Positions 35,035-50,000 of a stretch of DNA of 64,000 bases are shown here, piece by piece (the first letter of the stretch is position 1; each line of letters begins with the position of its first letter). The notes under the pieces are model-generated. The model saw nothing but the letters and a program-made list of their open reading frames with translations, was not told the origin of the DNA and did not search any database. Both the position numbers and the translations under genes were made by a program. The stretch is from the NCBI GenBank assembly GCA_964035545.1, contig OZ037768.1, positions 1,225,501 to 1,289,500 on the forward strand, given 5' to 3'. This DNA is from Bugula neritina (taxonomy: Eukaryota; Bryozoa; Gymnolaemata; Cheilostomatida; Bugulidae).

Positions 35035-38000
35035 ATGGATAGTGCCAGGACCAACAATGCTGCCACGACAGCTGACCAACCTGACTCTTCCTCCAACACA
35101 CCTGACAGCAGCATGATGAATCAAGGTACGGGTATTACTATTGTTTGATGTTTTGGCTTTTCAGATGTCACTAAACCTCGCACTGTCACATATTACTTAA
35201 TATTGGTTGTTGTTTTAATTATAATATTTATTATGGTAATAACAATTTACTTGTTCATTTCCCAACTCAGTCATAATGATAACAGACATAGGTTGTCGGA
35301 CAATTTAAGTTATATTGAATTTGTAGTTAGAGTGTGGTCAATGTTGCTTTATAGAGTACATTAAACATTAACTAGTAGCTAGTGCAATGACTTAGTAATT
35401 GTTTATGTTGATAACATATATTAATAAACATTTATGTTGACATATTATTTATTTATTGTATTATTTAATGTTATTAATTGAACATACCAGTGTTTACTAT
35501 AGGTGTATGTTTATATACCAACTATTTTGGTAGTCAAATACAGTTAAACTTTGGTGCTCAGTTAAACTTATTTGCTCTCTACACATTGATAATAAGCTTA
35601 CTGATGAAGTTATAGTAATTTTCTAGTTGGCTAGCTTTCTGTATAGTTGTCATTTTGTATTGATTAAAGTAGTAACTTGTTTGTCTACTTGGATGGGCTC
35701 TACTTCATCCAAACTTGTTTAGATATTCATATTTCCTAAACCCCTTTTTTGTCCCAAATTTTAATTTTGCATTTTTTTATTTATCCTATAAGTGATCATT
35801 CTGTGACAATTTCCTTTGTTTGAACAAAGAGACACTCTTTCAGTGCATTGAGCACATAAAATGCAGCTCAATTTGATTCCATTGCTCAACATCCCAGCTA
35901 GTCTGTTGGCATAACTAGTTGACAGCATCAATAATAGCGATATCTACTAATGTGTTTTACTAGAACAGCTGCTGTCCTCTTATCTACTCTGTCTACACTC
36001 TACACACACTCCTATCACCAGTCTATCATCTACTTTCATACCTCATCATGACTTTCATACTGATGCATTCTGAAATGGGCATTTAGTTTATAGTCACTGA
36101 AGCGGAATGACTCTACCAGCCAACTGCGACAATTAAACCTGTACTGTTTGATGAGCTTAGAATTATTGAGTACATATCTGTGCATATCTCGTGAGCTCAC
36201 TGAATATATTCACATTAGCCGATGAAAGAGATGAAATGGGTGCTAGTTTTACTTAATTAATCTTTTGACACTGTGGGTTGTAAATAAACTTTAAGTTGGT
36301 ACCTCTTCTATATGTACACTTTATACCTATATACAGTATATTATATGTACACTTTATACCTGTATACAGTATATTATATGTACACTTTATACCTGTATAC
36401 AGTATATGTACACTTTATACCTGTATACAGTAAATTATATCTACACTTTATACCTGTACACAGTATACTATATGTACACTTTATACCTGTACACAGTATA
36501 TTATATGTACACTTTATAGTAATAGTCTATTACAGCTTATAGCACTGTCAATGTTCCACATACCTAATATGTTATATATGCATGTGTTACATGATGACAC
36601 TAAAAGCTATATGCTATATGCTGTCCATCATGCAAACATGTAATTGGGTTTTATGCAGTGTACTAGCAGATTGTGCATGTCAAAGCCCTTACGGCAACTC
36701 AAACAAGTTAGAAACAGTTGATTTGTAAGAAATGTATCATTAATCTTGAGTGGAATGGTGGTAGAGCTGTTTGTAGTGTCATGCTATCATTTACACTGTA
36801 ACACATTCATCATTAATAATCTACGTACAAGTAATTTGAGTATTAAGTAACTACCTCAAATAAGCTGCGACTCATAGCCTCATATTTCCTACACCTATTC
36901 AGCATGTAGCATTAAATCTCCCCATAACTTCATTTCATCAATTAGACTGCTCATGTAATGTAATGGTAGTTGTCAATACATACATGCCTATAGTGTAATA
37001 TATGCTTACGATAGGCTTATTTGTGCTTATAGCTAGTATGCATATAGTATTCCTATATGTTTGTGTTGCAGCATTGAGACTGTACGAACAGCAGCTGGCC
37101 CTGCTGTCCAACATAAGTCAGGCCTCTCCAGCCACAGCTGCGATGTTCCCCTACAACCCATATCTCCTCGGCTCTATGACTGGGCTCACTGGCTATCCCG
37201 GACTGCCAGGTGCTGCTGCTGCTGTGCCTGGCCTCGCTGAGTACCAGGCAGCTCTGGCAGCAGCTATGACCTCTCAATTTCCACCTGCAGGTGAGCACTT
37301 GTTACTCTGTGTCAGTGCTGGTGTCAGTACTGGTGTTGGTGCTGGTGTCAGTACTGGTGTCAGTGCTGGTGTCAGTACTGGTGTCGGTGCTGGTGTCAGC
37401 ACGTGGTGTCAGCCCGTGACTCATTACCTCAGTCATCATCTATGTCGTGCAAGAAGTACAAGATGTTGCGTTGTACTCGATTGATTTTTCAACCTAATGA
37501 AATGTAACACAACTAACAAATGGACACACCTACTTGCATATTAGTTTACCCAACATGGAGTTGTACAGCCACGGAGTCTCAATATCATGTAATATTCCTA
37601 TTGGTTGGCAGTCTTTGTGTACTGTTGACACTTGAATATTTTAATGATGCTTGCACTGGCGACAATATTATTGCTAGCAGTAGTAGAAAGTAGTAGTAGT
37701 AGCAGCAGCAGCAGTAGTAGTAGTAGAGGTAGTAGAAAGTAGTAGTAGTACTAGTGGTAGTAGTAGCAGTAGTAGTAGTACTAGTGGTAGTGGTAGCAGC
37801 GGCAGCAGTAGCGGCGGCAGCAGTAGCGGCGGTGGTACAGGTGGTAGTAATACTGATGGTAGTATAACTAGTGGTAGTAGTACTTGCGGTAGTATTACTG
37901 GTGGTATTATAACTGGTAGTAGTACTTGCGGTAGTACTGGTAGTAGCAGTACTGGTGGTAGTAGTACTGGTGGTAGTAGTACTGGTGGTAGCAGTGATTG

Positions 38001-41000
38001 CACATAATGTGTTGAAAGTCACTCATCATTCAGTCAGCACCTTCTAACAGGATGTGTGTGAAGTGCTGCCCATTATTATGTGTTAAACTGACAGACTGGC
38101 AACGCTGCCACTGCTGTAGGGCTGAGATGTACTGTAAAAGTACAATGCAACTGCTGCTACTACTACTAGAGGTACTGCTATAAATATACATGTGACAGTG
38201 AGGATAGCTTATCATTGCTATCTAGACAGTTGTATTTGCTGAAAGTTAAATGTATGTAAGATATGCATAGATAATAGCCACTGTGTGTGGAACAGGTATT
38301 TCTATACCTATAGTTGTGTATCTTACCTGTAAGTTACACAACTATAAGTCTAACTTGACTTATAACGCAAGTCTATATAATTGTATGAATTGAGTAGTAT
38401 TCAGGTTACAGGTACATTTATCAAGTTTATTTATTTCTGGCGTAAAATGGGCTAATAATTCAAAGTAATGCTTCAACCAACTCTTTGATAATTTTATTGT
38501 TTATAATTTCTTGTTTGGAATTTTCAGCTCTTTACCCTTCCGCCATGGGATATCCCAGCATTCCCTTCCCTCAAGCAGACTACACAGGTGCTCTCTCCGC
38601 GCTGTCCTCATCTCTGCTAGGCGGGAGTACCTCTGCAGTACCAAACCTACATTCTAATAGCGCAGTCACATCTGCTGAGCCCTCTCGAAACAGTCCGGCC
38701 TTGTCTCACTCGAGTAGATCCAGTATCGCTGCCTCGGCCACTGCAAGCACTCACATTGGGCAGCGTAACCCCACTCCGTCTAAACTCACTTCAAATCACG
38801 CTACCACCCGCCTCAGGGAGCGCTCGGTTTCACCTGCTAGCTCAAAAAGGGCCCGTCTCACCCCCAGCAAGGCTTGTGAGAAAGATCGGGGAGCTTCTGG
38901 TAAACACGGAGACTCGGCGTCTTTCTTCAAGGTGAGGGTAACTCTTAGTATGCAGCTAAGGGTGTTGGGTGGGTGGTTTTAGTTACTTCTGCAGCTAAAA
39001 TACAAGTGCTTGTTGTTTTCTTTTGTTGTTGAATGGTTGTCAGATATACTGTATTATGTCATTGCTTAGGTTTCTATGAAAAACTCTTCTTTGTTGGGTC
39101 TTGATTGTTTTTGCAATACTTGTATTTAGAATTTAGAGTGAGAGGTGATCCTCTGTAGAAAGTGTAATACTCTACTCCATCCCGCTATAGTATTTCTTAG
39201 TACTCTAGCTATGGCTCTTCTACTGCTTACTCACCTATTCCTGCCCACCAAAAGGTGTGCTCTACAGTTATAATTAAACTCGTATAATTTTACAACTTCC
39301 TCTTTTTACTCGTCAGGGTATGACGGCTGACGAATTTGATATAAACACTCACTTCAAGAATTCCCTTGGGAATCTTTACCACAGCAATGGAATTCAACAG
39401 CAGTTATCTTCTCTGTCCTCATCACACGCTAGAAGTGGAACTCATAGTGAAAAGGTGCGTAATTTATTATATAATATAATATTAAGTGTACTATAATATT
39501 ATATTAAATATAGTGTAATATTATAATAAATGTAATATTATATTATATAAAGTGTAATATAATACTGTTACAATTTAGATTGAATCAAACTCAACCACAG
39601 AGAGCTCTCAAAATCTCGGTTTGGACTTGTCTATTAAAAGTTCCAACTCTGTTGCTTCAAGTATGAGGCTCTCTGCCCCCTCCCCCTCCACCTCAACTAC
39701 TTCTCTTAAGGCTACGTCAGCTAACCTTTCTAGAAAGTCCGTCATAAAAACACCTTGTACAAATAGCAGACTCCAGTCCAATGTTAGCTCGGTGAGTCAT
39801 TTAATAATCAGTGAGACTCTGTTAGTTGTGAGTGAGACTCTATGAGTTGTGAGTGAAACTGTTAGTTGTGAGTGAGACTGTCAGTTGTGAGTGAGACTCT
39901 GTGAGTTGTGAGTGAGACTGTTAGTTGTGAGTGAATGAGTGAAACTAACTGAGTGAGGGTAAATGATTGATGCTGAGTGAATGAGACTGAGTGAGACTGA
40001 GTGAGTAGTCATTCAGTAACATAAATTGAAACAGTTGCAAACAATCCACAGTCCTTTTTAGCACATTCCATACAGTTTGTCAGAGCTTAAATATCAACCA
40101 GGGTACACAGAATATCTACTGCTTTACATGTTCATGTCAATTCCTATAAGTGGGTAATTTTATTCATGTTGGTAATTATTTTTCCTAATATATTCGTTTG
40201 AGTTGGTATAATACATCTTCCCTGAAATTTAGTTTGAACATTTTCACAGTATTTAGATGTGTTTTGGGAGGAGAACCTTTGCTAGTAGAAAATGCCAGCT
40301 ACCTGCCATGTCATTTGCATGATTTCTAATTATTATAGCAACTACAGCCAACAACACAGTATGCACTTGTATGATGACTTAGTTGACAAATTACCATCTC
40401 TAAGTAGCTAACCATTCTGATTGGTTAATGGGAGTTAGTAATGGGGGACATAAGTACAGTTCATAAATGTCACTCCATGTGTTTGTATAGTAACTTGTTA
40501 CAGCTGGTATTTTCGTTCAATAACAAGACCTAGCTGTATTCACAGTACATAATAGATGCTACTTTACCAGCAGTTCAATACGTGTCGTGTTTGTTACTGT
40601 TAACTGGCACATCATTGCTTACACTACAATGAAACATTGTCAGTTGATTAAAGTTCAGTCCATCACTTCTCAAACTCTCTGATTGAACACAAATAAACTA
40701 TAAACTTCATTATTGAACTCTCTTTTTGAACACACACAAATAACGCAAGGCTAAAATTCATAGCAAATAATATTCCTTATAGTAAATAGTACTCTACAAT
40801 ACTGCAGTGTGCTCTACAATACTGCAGTGTGCTCATATAATGTGTTTACGACACTCTCTAGGAGTTATCTACACGATGCAGTAAACAAGAAAAGCAATCA
40901 ACACATTCCAGCAGCATCTCCCCGTCTCGTGTGCTGCCTTCCACAGACTCACCTTTCCAGGTCATGCCAACGCTGCCAGCAGCTGTTCATAACACAGAGA

Positions 41001-44000
41001 CTTTGCTGCCAGCTCGTTCCTATGAAGCTCTGCCTAATCTCAAGCGACTTGCAGGACAGTTGAAGACTGAGAAGACTGCTGACTCTACAACCACCAGGTA
41101 ACTCCCTATTCACTACCTTGCTATCCCAACAGCTTCTGGATCATGTCTCTAGTATATGCAATAGAACTTTACCTGTAGAATAAATTTTCTTTCCTACACT
41201 TACATGTATAAATCTATTAATGTTTCACCTGCTTGAAGCAGCAAATGCCTGTTGAATGTCCATTTACAAAGATTTTAGTATTTATTTTTTGTTAATAGTG
41301 GCTCAACGTCGGATAAATCTTTTGTTTCTCTCCTCAAACCCAACAACACGCCAAAGACATCAACAGACGACATGCAGGTAAAGAAGAAGGTTCGTACCGG
41401 CAAGCAGGTAATTATTTTGTTGTTTATCCTGGCACTCTGGGACTAACAACAGTTGAGTTTAGTTTATTTTATTTTTAATAAAAAAAAGTTTATTTTAAGC
41501 TTATAATGTTTATAATAGATTTTTTTGCATCTGCGATTTTATATAGCAATTGCTGCCCCTGTAAGGCAGCCCTATATAATGCTGACGGCCTTCGCTACAT
41601 GCTTGCAGGAAAGATAATTACTAATTGTAATGTGTTATACCTGACCATCAACTAAATAGCATTTTGGTGAACAAGGCAACTCCAAACAAGATGACAACAG
41701 ATAATCAGCTGAATTTCAAATTGTTGCCCTTCAATGGATTGCCTACCCTTCTCTCTATTTAAATACTTTTTTGCATGCAAAAGTTTGGAATGATTTGAGA
41801 AGACAACTTTGATTCAAAATTTCCCTTCTCGGCTCTTTTCTCAAATAGTAGACTAAAAAAGGTGTCATTGTTTTTCTGTCCAATTAAATAAATTCAGTTT
41901 TTAAGTTTTACTAAAGATAAAATGTGTTTTTCCTCTGCCACAATATTCGTATAGCAAAGCACCTTTTAGTTTGGAGTTATTTTCCCTATATACATGTAGC
42001 ACTATTTGTTTATCGTAATATTCACACAGAGCATGCTAGAAGATGAGAAAAATGAAATCCGAATGAAACTGCAACGAGAAAATAAAAGCCATCGAATAAA
42101 CCAGAAGCCCAACAGGAGAGTTGGGAAGAGGCAGCTTCAGGTGCAAGTTACTTCTGTTTTAGGGGTGCTGCTGATATTCGTACATAACGTTGTGCAACGC
42201 TGCTTTTCACTTGTGGGTTCAAAAGTTGTTTTATTTTTATTAAAACAGGAAGCGATATATTTGCATGCGATACGATATTGTATTGAGGCTGTGGCCTGTA
42301 CTCTGTTAGCATTCTGTTCCCAGGCTGCCAGGGAAGCGGGTTCTAAGGCTTCCTCTACTGAATCACTTAAACGCAGAAATAGACGCAAGTCTAATCAGCA
42401 ACCAAGACCTAGTAATGAAGGGGACGTTGTGTTCCCCAACGCTGCTCCTGTTACTGCTGGTGAGTGGAACTGAGCCTAAGTTAACAGATCAGTTAGGCAG
42501 CTGTAATAGGATGTCACTGTGTGCATTCTTTGAGCATACATGTTATTTTTTGTTGAATTGTGTTTGCTTTTTCGCTAATCTAATTTGGTTTAAGTTAGAG
42601 TTTTGAAAAGTTGACACAGTCATAGCTTCTTTCTCTTCACGTCTGCTTTTGTTCTTGACTCACAGAGCAGCCCAGACTGAAACGTCCGTACATAAGAACG
42701 AAGTTGGCAAAGGAGAAGCCTGTAGACATGGTGAAGTTAGCTGTGCCGTTTGAGTATGGCTGGCGGAGGGAGACGAGGATCAGAGGTATCAGTAAGAACG
42801 GGAGAATGATCGGGGAGGTGTTCTACTATACTCCCAACGACAAGCGTATGAGGAGCTTCAATGACGTGCTGAAGTATCTGGCGCAACTTCGTGCCAGAAA
42901 TGAACAAGCCACTACTCAGGGGGATGATGACAAATCTACACACGACACTGTCTCAGATGGGGAGGGGGTCTCACAGCCACCTGGTTAGTCATACAGTGTC
43001 CGTGTGTCTCTCTGTAAATTGTAATAAAATTGGATCCAGTTGGGTGTTGTTAACATTTTGATCAATATAGTTTAAGTTTTATGCAATTTTTCAAAAAAAT
43101 TGCATAAAATAATGATAGCAGCTTTTTTATCAGACTCAGTGGAAAGTTTGCTAAAGTTTAACAGGTTGTAAATATCTCATTGTTGTGCTATGAAATTGCA
43201 GACAGTTTGTTGGCTATAAATACACATTTACAGTATGTCATGATGGTGTTCTTATAGCTGAGTGTGGCACTGAGTTACAAGTTTCTAGTGACACTAGTGA
43301 TAAGGTGCCCTCGTCTTCTGTGAATACTGCTCAAAGTGACATCACTCCTGCCACCCACTCTGACATCAGTGATACGGTGCCCTCTTCTGTGAATACTGCT
43401 CAAAATGACATCACTCCTGCCATCCACTGTGATGACAGTGACAAGGTGCCCTCTTCTGCTGAGACTCCTGTTCACAATGGTGTTGCTAGTGAGGCTACAG
43501 CTGGGACCACACAGACTGCTGGTAACTCGGCTAAAGAGGGGGTCTCAATGAAAGGGCGACCAGCTCAATGGCTAGTACTCTCCAAGGAGCACTTCTCTTT
43601 CAGCACCAAAGTTAAGTTGGGGGACTTCCTGGAGCAAAAGCCAGGAGAAAAGGTAATAATGCTACACAATCAGTTGTACTCTATCTCACAGTACGTACTC
43701 TATCTCACAGTACGTACTCTATCTCATACTATGTACTCTATCTCACAGTATGTACTCTATCTCACACTATGTACTCTATCTCACAGTACGTACTCTATCT
43801 CACAGTACGTACTCTATCTCACAGTACGTACTCTATCTCACAGTACGTACTCTATCTCACAGTACGTACTCTATCTCACAGTACGTACTCTATCTCACAG
43901 TACGTACTCTATCTCACAGTACGTACTCTATCTCACAGTACGTACTCTATCTCACAGTACGTACTCTATCTCACAGTATGTACTCTTGAACGACGAGGAG

Positions 44001-47000
44001 AGGGATAAGAGAATACAGCTGGCCGATGAGAAAAGATGCAAACAGATTGAGAAGCTGAATAAAGTGAAAGCTAAGAAGATCGGGCTGAAGGAGACTGAGC
44101 AGCCTCAAACTGAAAAGGAGGTTCGTAGTTGAATGAATGTGAATGATGTCTAATATACATAAGACGCTCACACGGTACTCACTCACAACACACTCAGTGC
44201 ATGCACACACAACACACGCACACACAACACACGCACACACAACACAGTACACACACACACACACACACACTATGCACGCTATGCACACTACGCACACACA
44301 TATATACGAAATGCTGTTACTGAATACAGCGCAAGCAGTCGGAGCTGACGAGAAAATCTCTGCAGATGAAGTTGAAGAAACAGCTGGAGAGAGAAAAGGT
44401 CAAGACCGAACAGGACATAATGAAGCGGCAGCGAGCACTGACGATAATCTTGAAGAAGAAACAGCAGCAAGAAGAAAGAGATCGAGACAGACAGGAGAAA
44501 CAGGAGAAAGCTAGATATATGTTGGAGGTGTGTGTGTATACTACTACAGTGTGTATACTACTACAGTGTATATACTACTACAGTGTGTATACTACTACAG
44601 TGTGTATACTACTACAGTGTGTATACTACTACAGTGTGTATACTACAGTGTGTATACTACTACAGTGTGTATACTACTACAGTGTGTATACTACTACAGT
44701 GTGTATACTACTACAGTGTGTATACTACAGTGTGTATACTACTACAGTGTGTATACTACTACAGTGTGTATACTACTACAGTGTGTATACTACAGTGTGT
44801 ATACTACAGTGTGTATACTACAGTGTGTATACTACAGTGTGTATACTACTACAGTGTGTATACTACTACAGTGTGTATACTACTACAGTGTGTATACTGC
44901 TACAGTGTGTATACTACAGTGTGTATACTACAGTGTGTATACTACTACAGTGTGTATACTACTACAGTGTGTATACTACAGTGTGTATACTACAGTGTAT
45001 ACTAAACTTGCATTGCATGACACACCGTAATAGCCGTGACAGCAGTATGGTAATTGTAATATCACTATTCTATATGTAACACTGAAGTATCTTATTGACC
45101 CTCAGTAAAATGTTAATTAGGAACGTGCGAGAAAGTTGAGAGAATTACGAGAACGGAAAGCTCAGCAGCGAATTGACAAAATGATGGTAATTGGCTGATT
45201 CACGCAGCTCTCACTTTCTTGAACTTACACTCTGCGTGTACTTACACTCTGCGTGTACTTACACTCTGTGTGTACTTACACTCTGCGTGTACTTACACTC
45301 TGCGTGTACTTACACTCTGCGTGTACTTACACTCTGCGTGTACTTACATTTGCTGCACTCTGCGTGCACTTACACTCTGCGTGTACTTACATTTGCTGCA
45401 CTCTGCGTGTACTTGGCATTTGCTGTAACTTACATACACTACAATTCTGCTCACTTGCACCACGTATACTTACTTTGCACTGCTATGTGAACTTTGAACT
45501 GTCTAAACTGACGCTGTCGAGTGCATTATTTCTTTCTTATTGAAGCTGCCTTGTAATTAATCCTCCATTACCAAATACATAGATTTATTGAACCACTTTC
45601 TGAGTTATCTTTCCACTTGCACCAAGAAGTCTATTTGATGTGCTTAAACCGCCTCTTTCTTACTTAACACACATTTTCACTCCAAAATTTGTTTTCCCAG
45701 CTGCACACGAGAGATTTGATGATCACTTGAGTTGCTCCTCCAATTGATTTATCATAGATTGAATATGATTTCCTTCCTCTATGCTATACATACAGTAGTG
45801 TGGTGTAATATATTACAGTCATATGTCTATATTATGGTAATGTGTTACAGCCATATGTCTATATTATAGTAATATATTACAGTCATATTTCTATATTATG
45901 GTAATATATTACAGTCGTATGTCTATATTATGGTAATATATTACAGTCATATTTCTATATTATAGTAATATATTATAGCTATATGTATGCTATATTACAG
46001 CCATATGTCTATATTATGGTAATGTGTTACAGCCATATGTCTATATTATAGTAATATATTACAGTCATATTTCTATATTATGGTAATATATTACAGTCGT
46101 ATGTCTATATTATGGTAATATATTACAGTCATATTTCTATATTATAGTAATATATTATAGCTATATGTATGCTATATTACAGCCATATGTCTATATTATA
46201 GTAATATAATATAGCTATGTGTATGCTATATTATAGTCATATGTCTATATTTAGTGATATATTACTATACTACAATGCTATGTGCTTTGGTTGTGCAGAT
46301 GAGAGAAAGGCAAAGACAGTGTCTCATCAACACAAAGATTATGGAAACAAAGCGTAGAGAAGAGGTAAATGTTCTCAATGATGTCTACACACTAGAGTAA
46401 CCTTTTCAAGTAAAACGCAAGTTATCTGAATTTTAATCTTTCTTTCTAGGAAAGAAAGAGACATCAAATCGAGAAGATTGTCCAGAAGGAAAGACGTCTT
46501 GAGATTAAAAAGAGACAAATAGAATTAGCTAGAGAATTAAAGCAACCTGTTGAAGATCTAAGGCTACCCAATGTCAAGGTGACTTGAGTTCTCAGGCAAT
46601 GAAAACCTTTCGCTATTTGCTCTGACGTATAACTCCACAATGTTGGTATATTTAGTGTATATGTAGTGTATATTTAGTGTATATGTTATATGTGTGTATT
46701 CCCTGTACCACATGTTCACGTGTCCGTGTTGTAGTGTCTACCAGAACTCAACAGAATTCCCGGCATGAAGTTGTCCGGCAGCGTGTTTGCTGACGTGCTG
46801 CAGTGTCACCAGTTCCTCACCAACTTCCACGAGTGTCTGGAGCTGAAGCAGAGCGTGCCGACTCTAAACACCTTCCAGCAGGCGCTCATCGGCAGCAGTA
46901 AGCACAGCCGGCACGCTGTCAATAAAATCCTCTCGCACATGCTCAACTTCGCCCTCCGAGACCCGGGGGTCCGCAACCCTACCAAGGTATTGCACTCTGG

Positions 47001-50000
47001 TATATCATACACTATACTCTAGTATATCATACAGTATACTCTAGTATATCATACAGTATACTCTAGTATATCATACAGTATACTCTAGTATATCATACAG
47101 TATACTCTAGTATATCATACAGTATACTCTGTTATATCATACAGTATACTCTAGTATATCATACAGTATACTCTAGTATATCATACAGTATACTCTAGTA
47201 TATCATACAGTATACTATAGTATATCATACAGTATACTATAGTATATCATACAGTATACTCTGTTATATCATACAGTATACTCTAGTATATCATACAGTA
47301 TACTCTAGTATATTATACAGTATACTCTGGTATATCATACAGTATACTCTAGTATATCATACAGTATACTCTAGTATATCATACAGTACACTCTGGTATA
47401 TCATACAGTATACTCTGGTATATCATACAGTACACTCTGGTATATTATACAGTACACTCTGGTATATTATACAGTATACTCTAGTATATCATACAGTATA
47501 CTCTAGTATATCATACAGTATACTCTAGTATATCATACAGTATACTCTAGTATATCATACAGTATACTCTAGTATATCATACAGTATACTCTAGTATATC
47601 ATACAGTACACTCTAGTATATCATACAGTACACTCTAGTATATCATACAGTACACTCTAGTATATCATACAGTACACTCTAGTATATCATACAGTACACT
47701 CTAGTATATCATACAGTATACTCTAGTATATCATACAGTATACTCTGGTATATCATACAGTACACTCTGGTATATCATACAGTACACTCTGGTATATCAT
47801 ACAGTACACTCTGGTATATCATACAGTACACTCTGGTATATCATACAGTACACTCTGGTATATCATACAGTACACTCTGGTATATCATACAGTACACTCT
47901 GGTATATCATACAGTACACTCTGGTATATCATACAGTATACTCTGGTATATCATACAGTATACTCTGGTATATCATACAGTATACTCTGGTATATCATAC
48001 AGTATACTCTGGTATATCATACAGTATACTCTGGTATATCATACAGTATACTCTGGTATATCATACAGTATACTCTGGTATATCATACAGTATACTCTGG
48101 TATATCATACAGTATACTCTGGTATATCATACAGTATACTCTGGTATATCATACAGTATACTCTGGTATATCATACAGTATACTCTGGTATATCATACAG
48201 TATACTCTGGTATATCATACAGTATACTCTGGTATATCATACAGTATACTCTGGTATATCATACAGTATACTCTGGTATATCATACAGTATACTCTGGTA
48301 TATCATACAGTATACTCTGGTATATCATACAGTATACTCTGGTATATCATACAGTACACTCTGGTATATCATACAGTACACTCTGGTATATCATACAGTA
48401 TACTCTGGTATATCATACAGTACACTCTGGTATATCATACAGTATACTCTGGTATATCATACAGTACACTCTGGTATATCATACAGTATACTCTAGTATA
48501 TCATACAGTATACTCTGGTATATCATACAGTACACTCTAGTATATCATACAGTACACTCTAGTATATCATACAGTACACTCTAGTATATCATACAGTACA
48601 CTCTAGTATATCATACAGTACACTCTAGTATATCATACAGCACACTCTAGTATATCATACAGTATACTCTAGTATATCATACAGTATACTCTGGTATATC
48701 ATACAGTATACTTTAGTATATTATAGTCTGTGTTGTTTGCAGTTCTCCAATGAAATTGGTCAGAAGCTGAATAACCTTATAGTGGATGAGTGGAATTTTT
48801 CAGAAATTCTTCGAGTATTCATATTGGAAAGGGACACAACTCCCTCTCAGGTTAGTTAAATATTCAAGTATGAGTTCAAGCATACCCAGGCACTCTGTGA
48901 TCATATCTAGTGTGTCTGTATTGCGTTGTCTGTCGTTATTAGCTGACGCGGGAGCTTGAGCAGAAGCCCTTTGACTGTCTATGTGCCGAGATGAAATCCA
49001 AGGCTATGGTATGGCTGTGTGACGAGTTGAATACGAGTAAGACGGTGACGGAGGAGATAGATAACAACATGGAGAGTGTGCTGAACCTGCGGCGGGATAA
49101 GTGGGAGTTGGAGGGGAAACTCAGAGAGTAAGTAACCAGTTATTTTTCTCTCTGCTAGCGAGAGTAAGAATAGGAGTAAGTTACTAGTAAGTATAAGAGT
49201 AAGTTACTAGTAAGTATAAGAGTAAGTTACTAGTAAGTGTAAGAGTAAGTTACTAGTAAGTATAAGAGTAAGTTACTAGTAAGTGTAAGAGTAAGTTACT
49301 AGTAAGTATAAGAGTAAGTTACTAGTAAGTATAAGAGTAAGTTACTAGTAAGTATAAGAGTAAGTTACTAGTAAGTGTAAGAGTAAGTTACTGGTAAGTG
49401 TAAGAGTAAGTTACTGGTAAGTATAAGAGTAAGTTACTGGTAAGTATAAGAGTAAGTTACTAGTAAGTGTAAAAGTAAGTTACTAGTAAGTATAAGAGTA
49501 AGTTACTGGTAAGTGTAAGAGTAAGTTACTAGTAAGTATAAGAGTAAGTTACTGGTAAGTGTAAGAGTAAGTTACTAGTAAGTGTAAGAGTAAGTTACTG
49601 GTAAGTATAAGAGTAAGTTACTAGTAAGTGTAAGAGTAAGTTACTAGTAAGTATAAGAGTAAGTTACTAGTAAGTGTAAGAGTAAGTTACTAGTAAGTAT
49701 AAGAGTAAGTTACTAGTAAGTGTAAGAGTAAGTTACTAGTAAGTATAAGAGTAAGTTGCTGGTAAGTGTAAGAGTAAGTTACTAGTAAGTGTAAGAGTAA
49801 GTTACTGGCAAGTATAAGAGTAAGTTGCTGGTAAGTGTAAGAGTAAGTTACTAGTAAGTATAAGAGTAAGTTACTGGTAAGTGTAAGAGTAAGTTACTAG
49901 TAAGTGTAAGAGTAAGTTACTAGTAAGTATAAGAGTAAGTTACTAGTAAGTGTAAGAGTAAGTTACTAGTAAGTATAAGAGTAAGTTACTAGTAAGTGTA

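Noticed and set aside
42137..42388. Minus-strand frame over BAZ2 exon 42324-42459
   Set aside because: Shadow frame; the plus-strand exon is fixed by phase on both sides.
44366..45079. 237-, 166- and 157-codon Tyr/Cys/Val/Leu-rich frames
   Set aside because: Only the first about 54 codons are BAZ2 exon 44330-44527; the remainder is the intronic array read past the donor.
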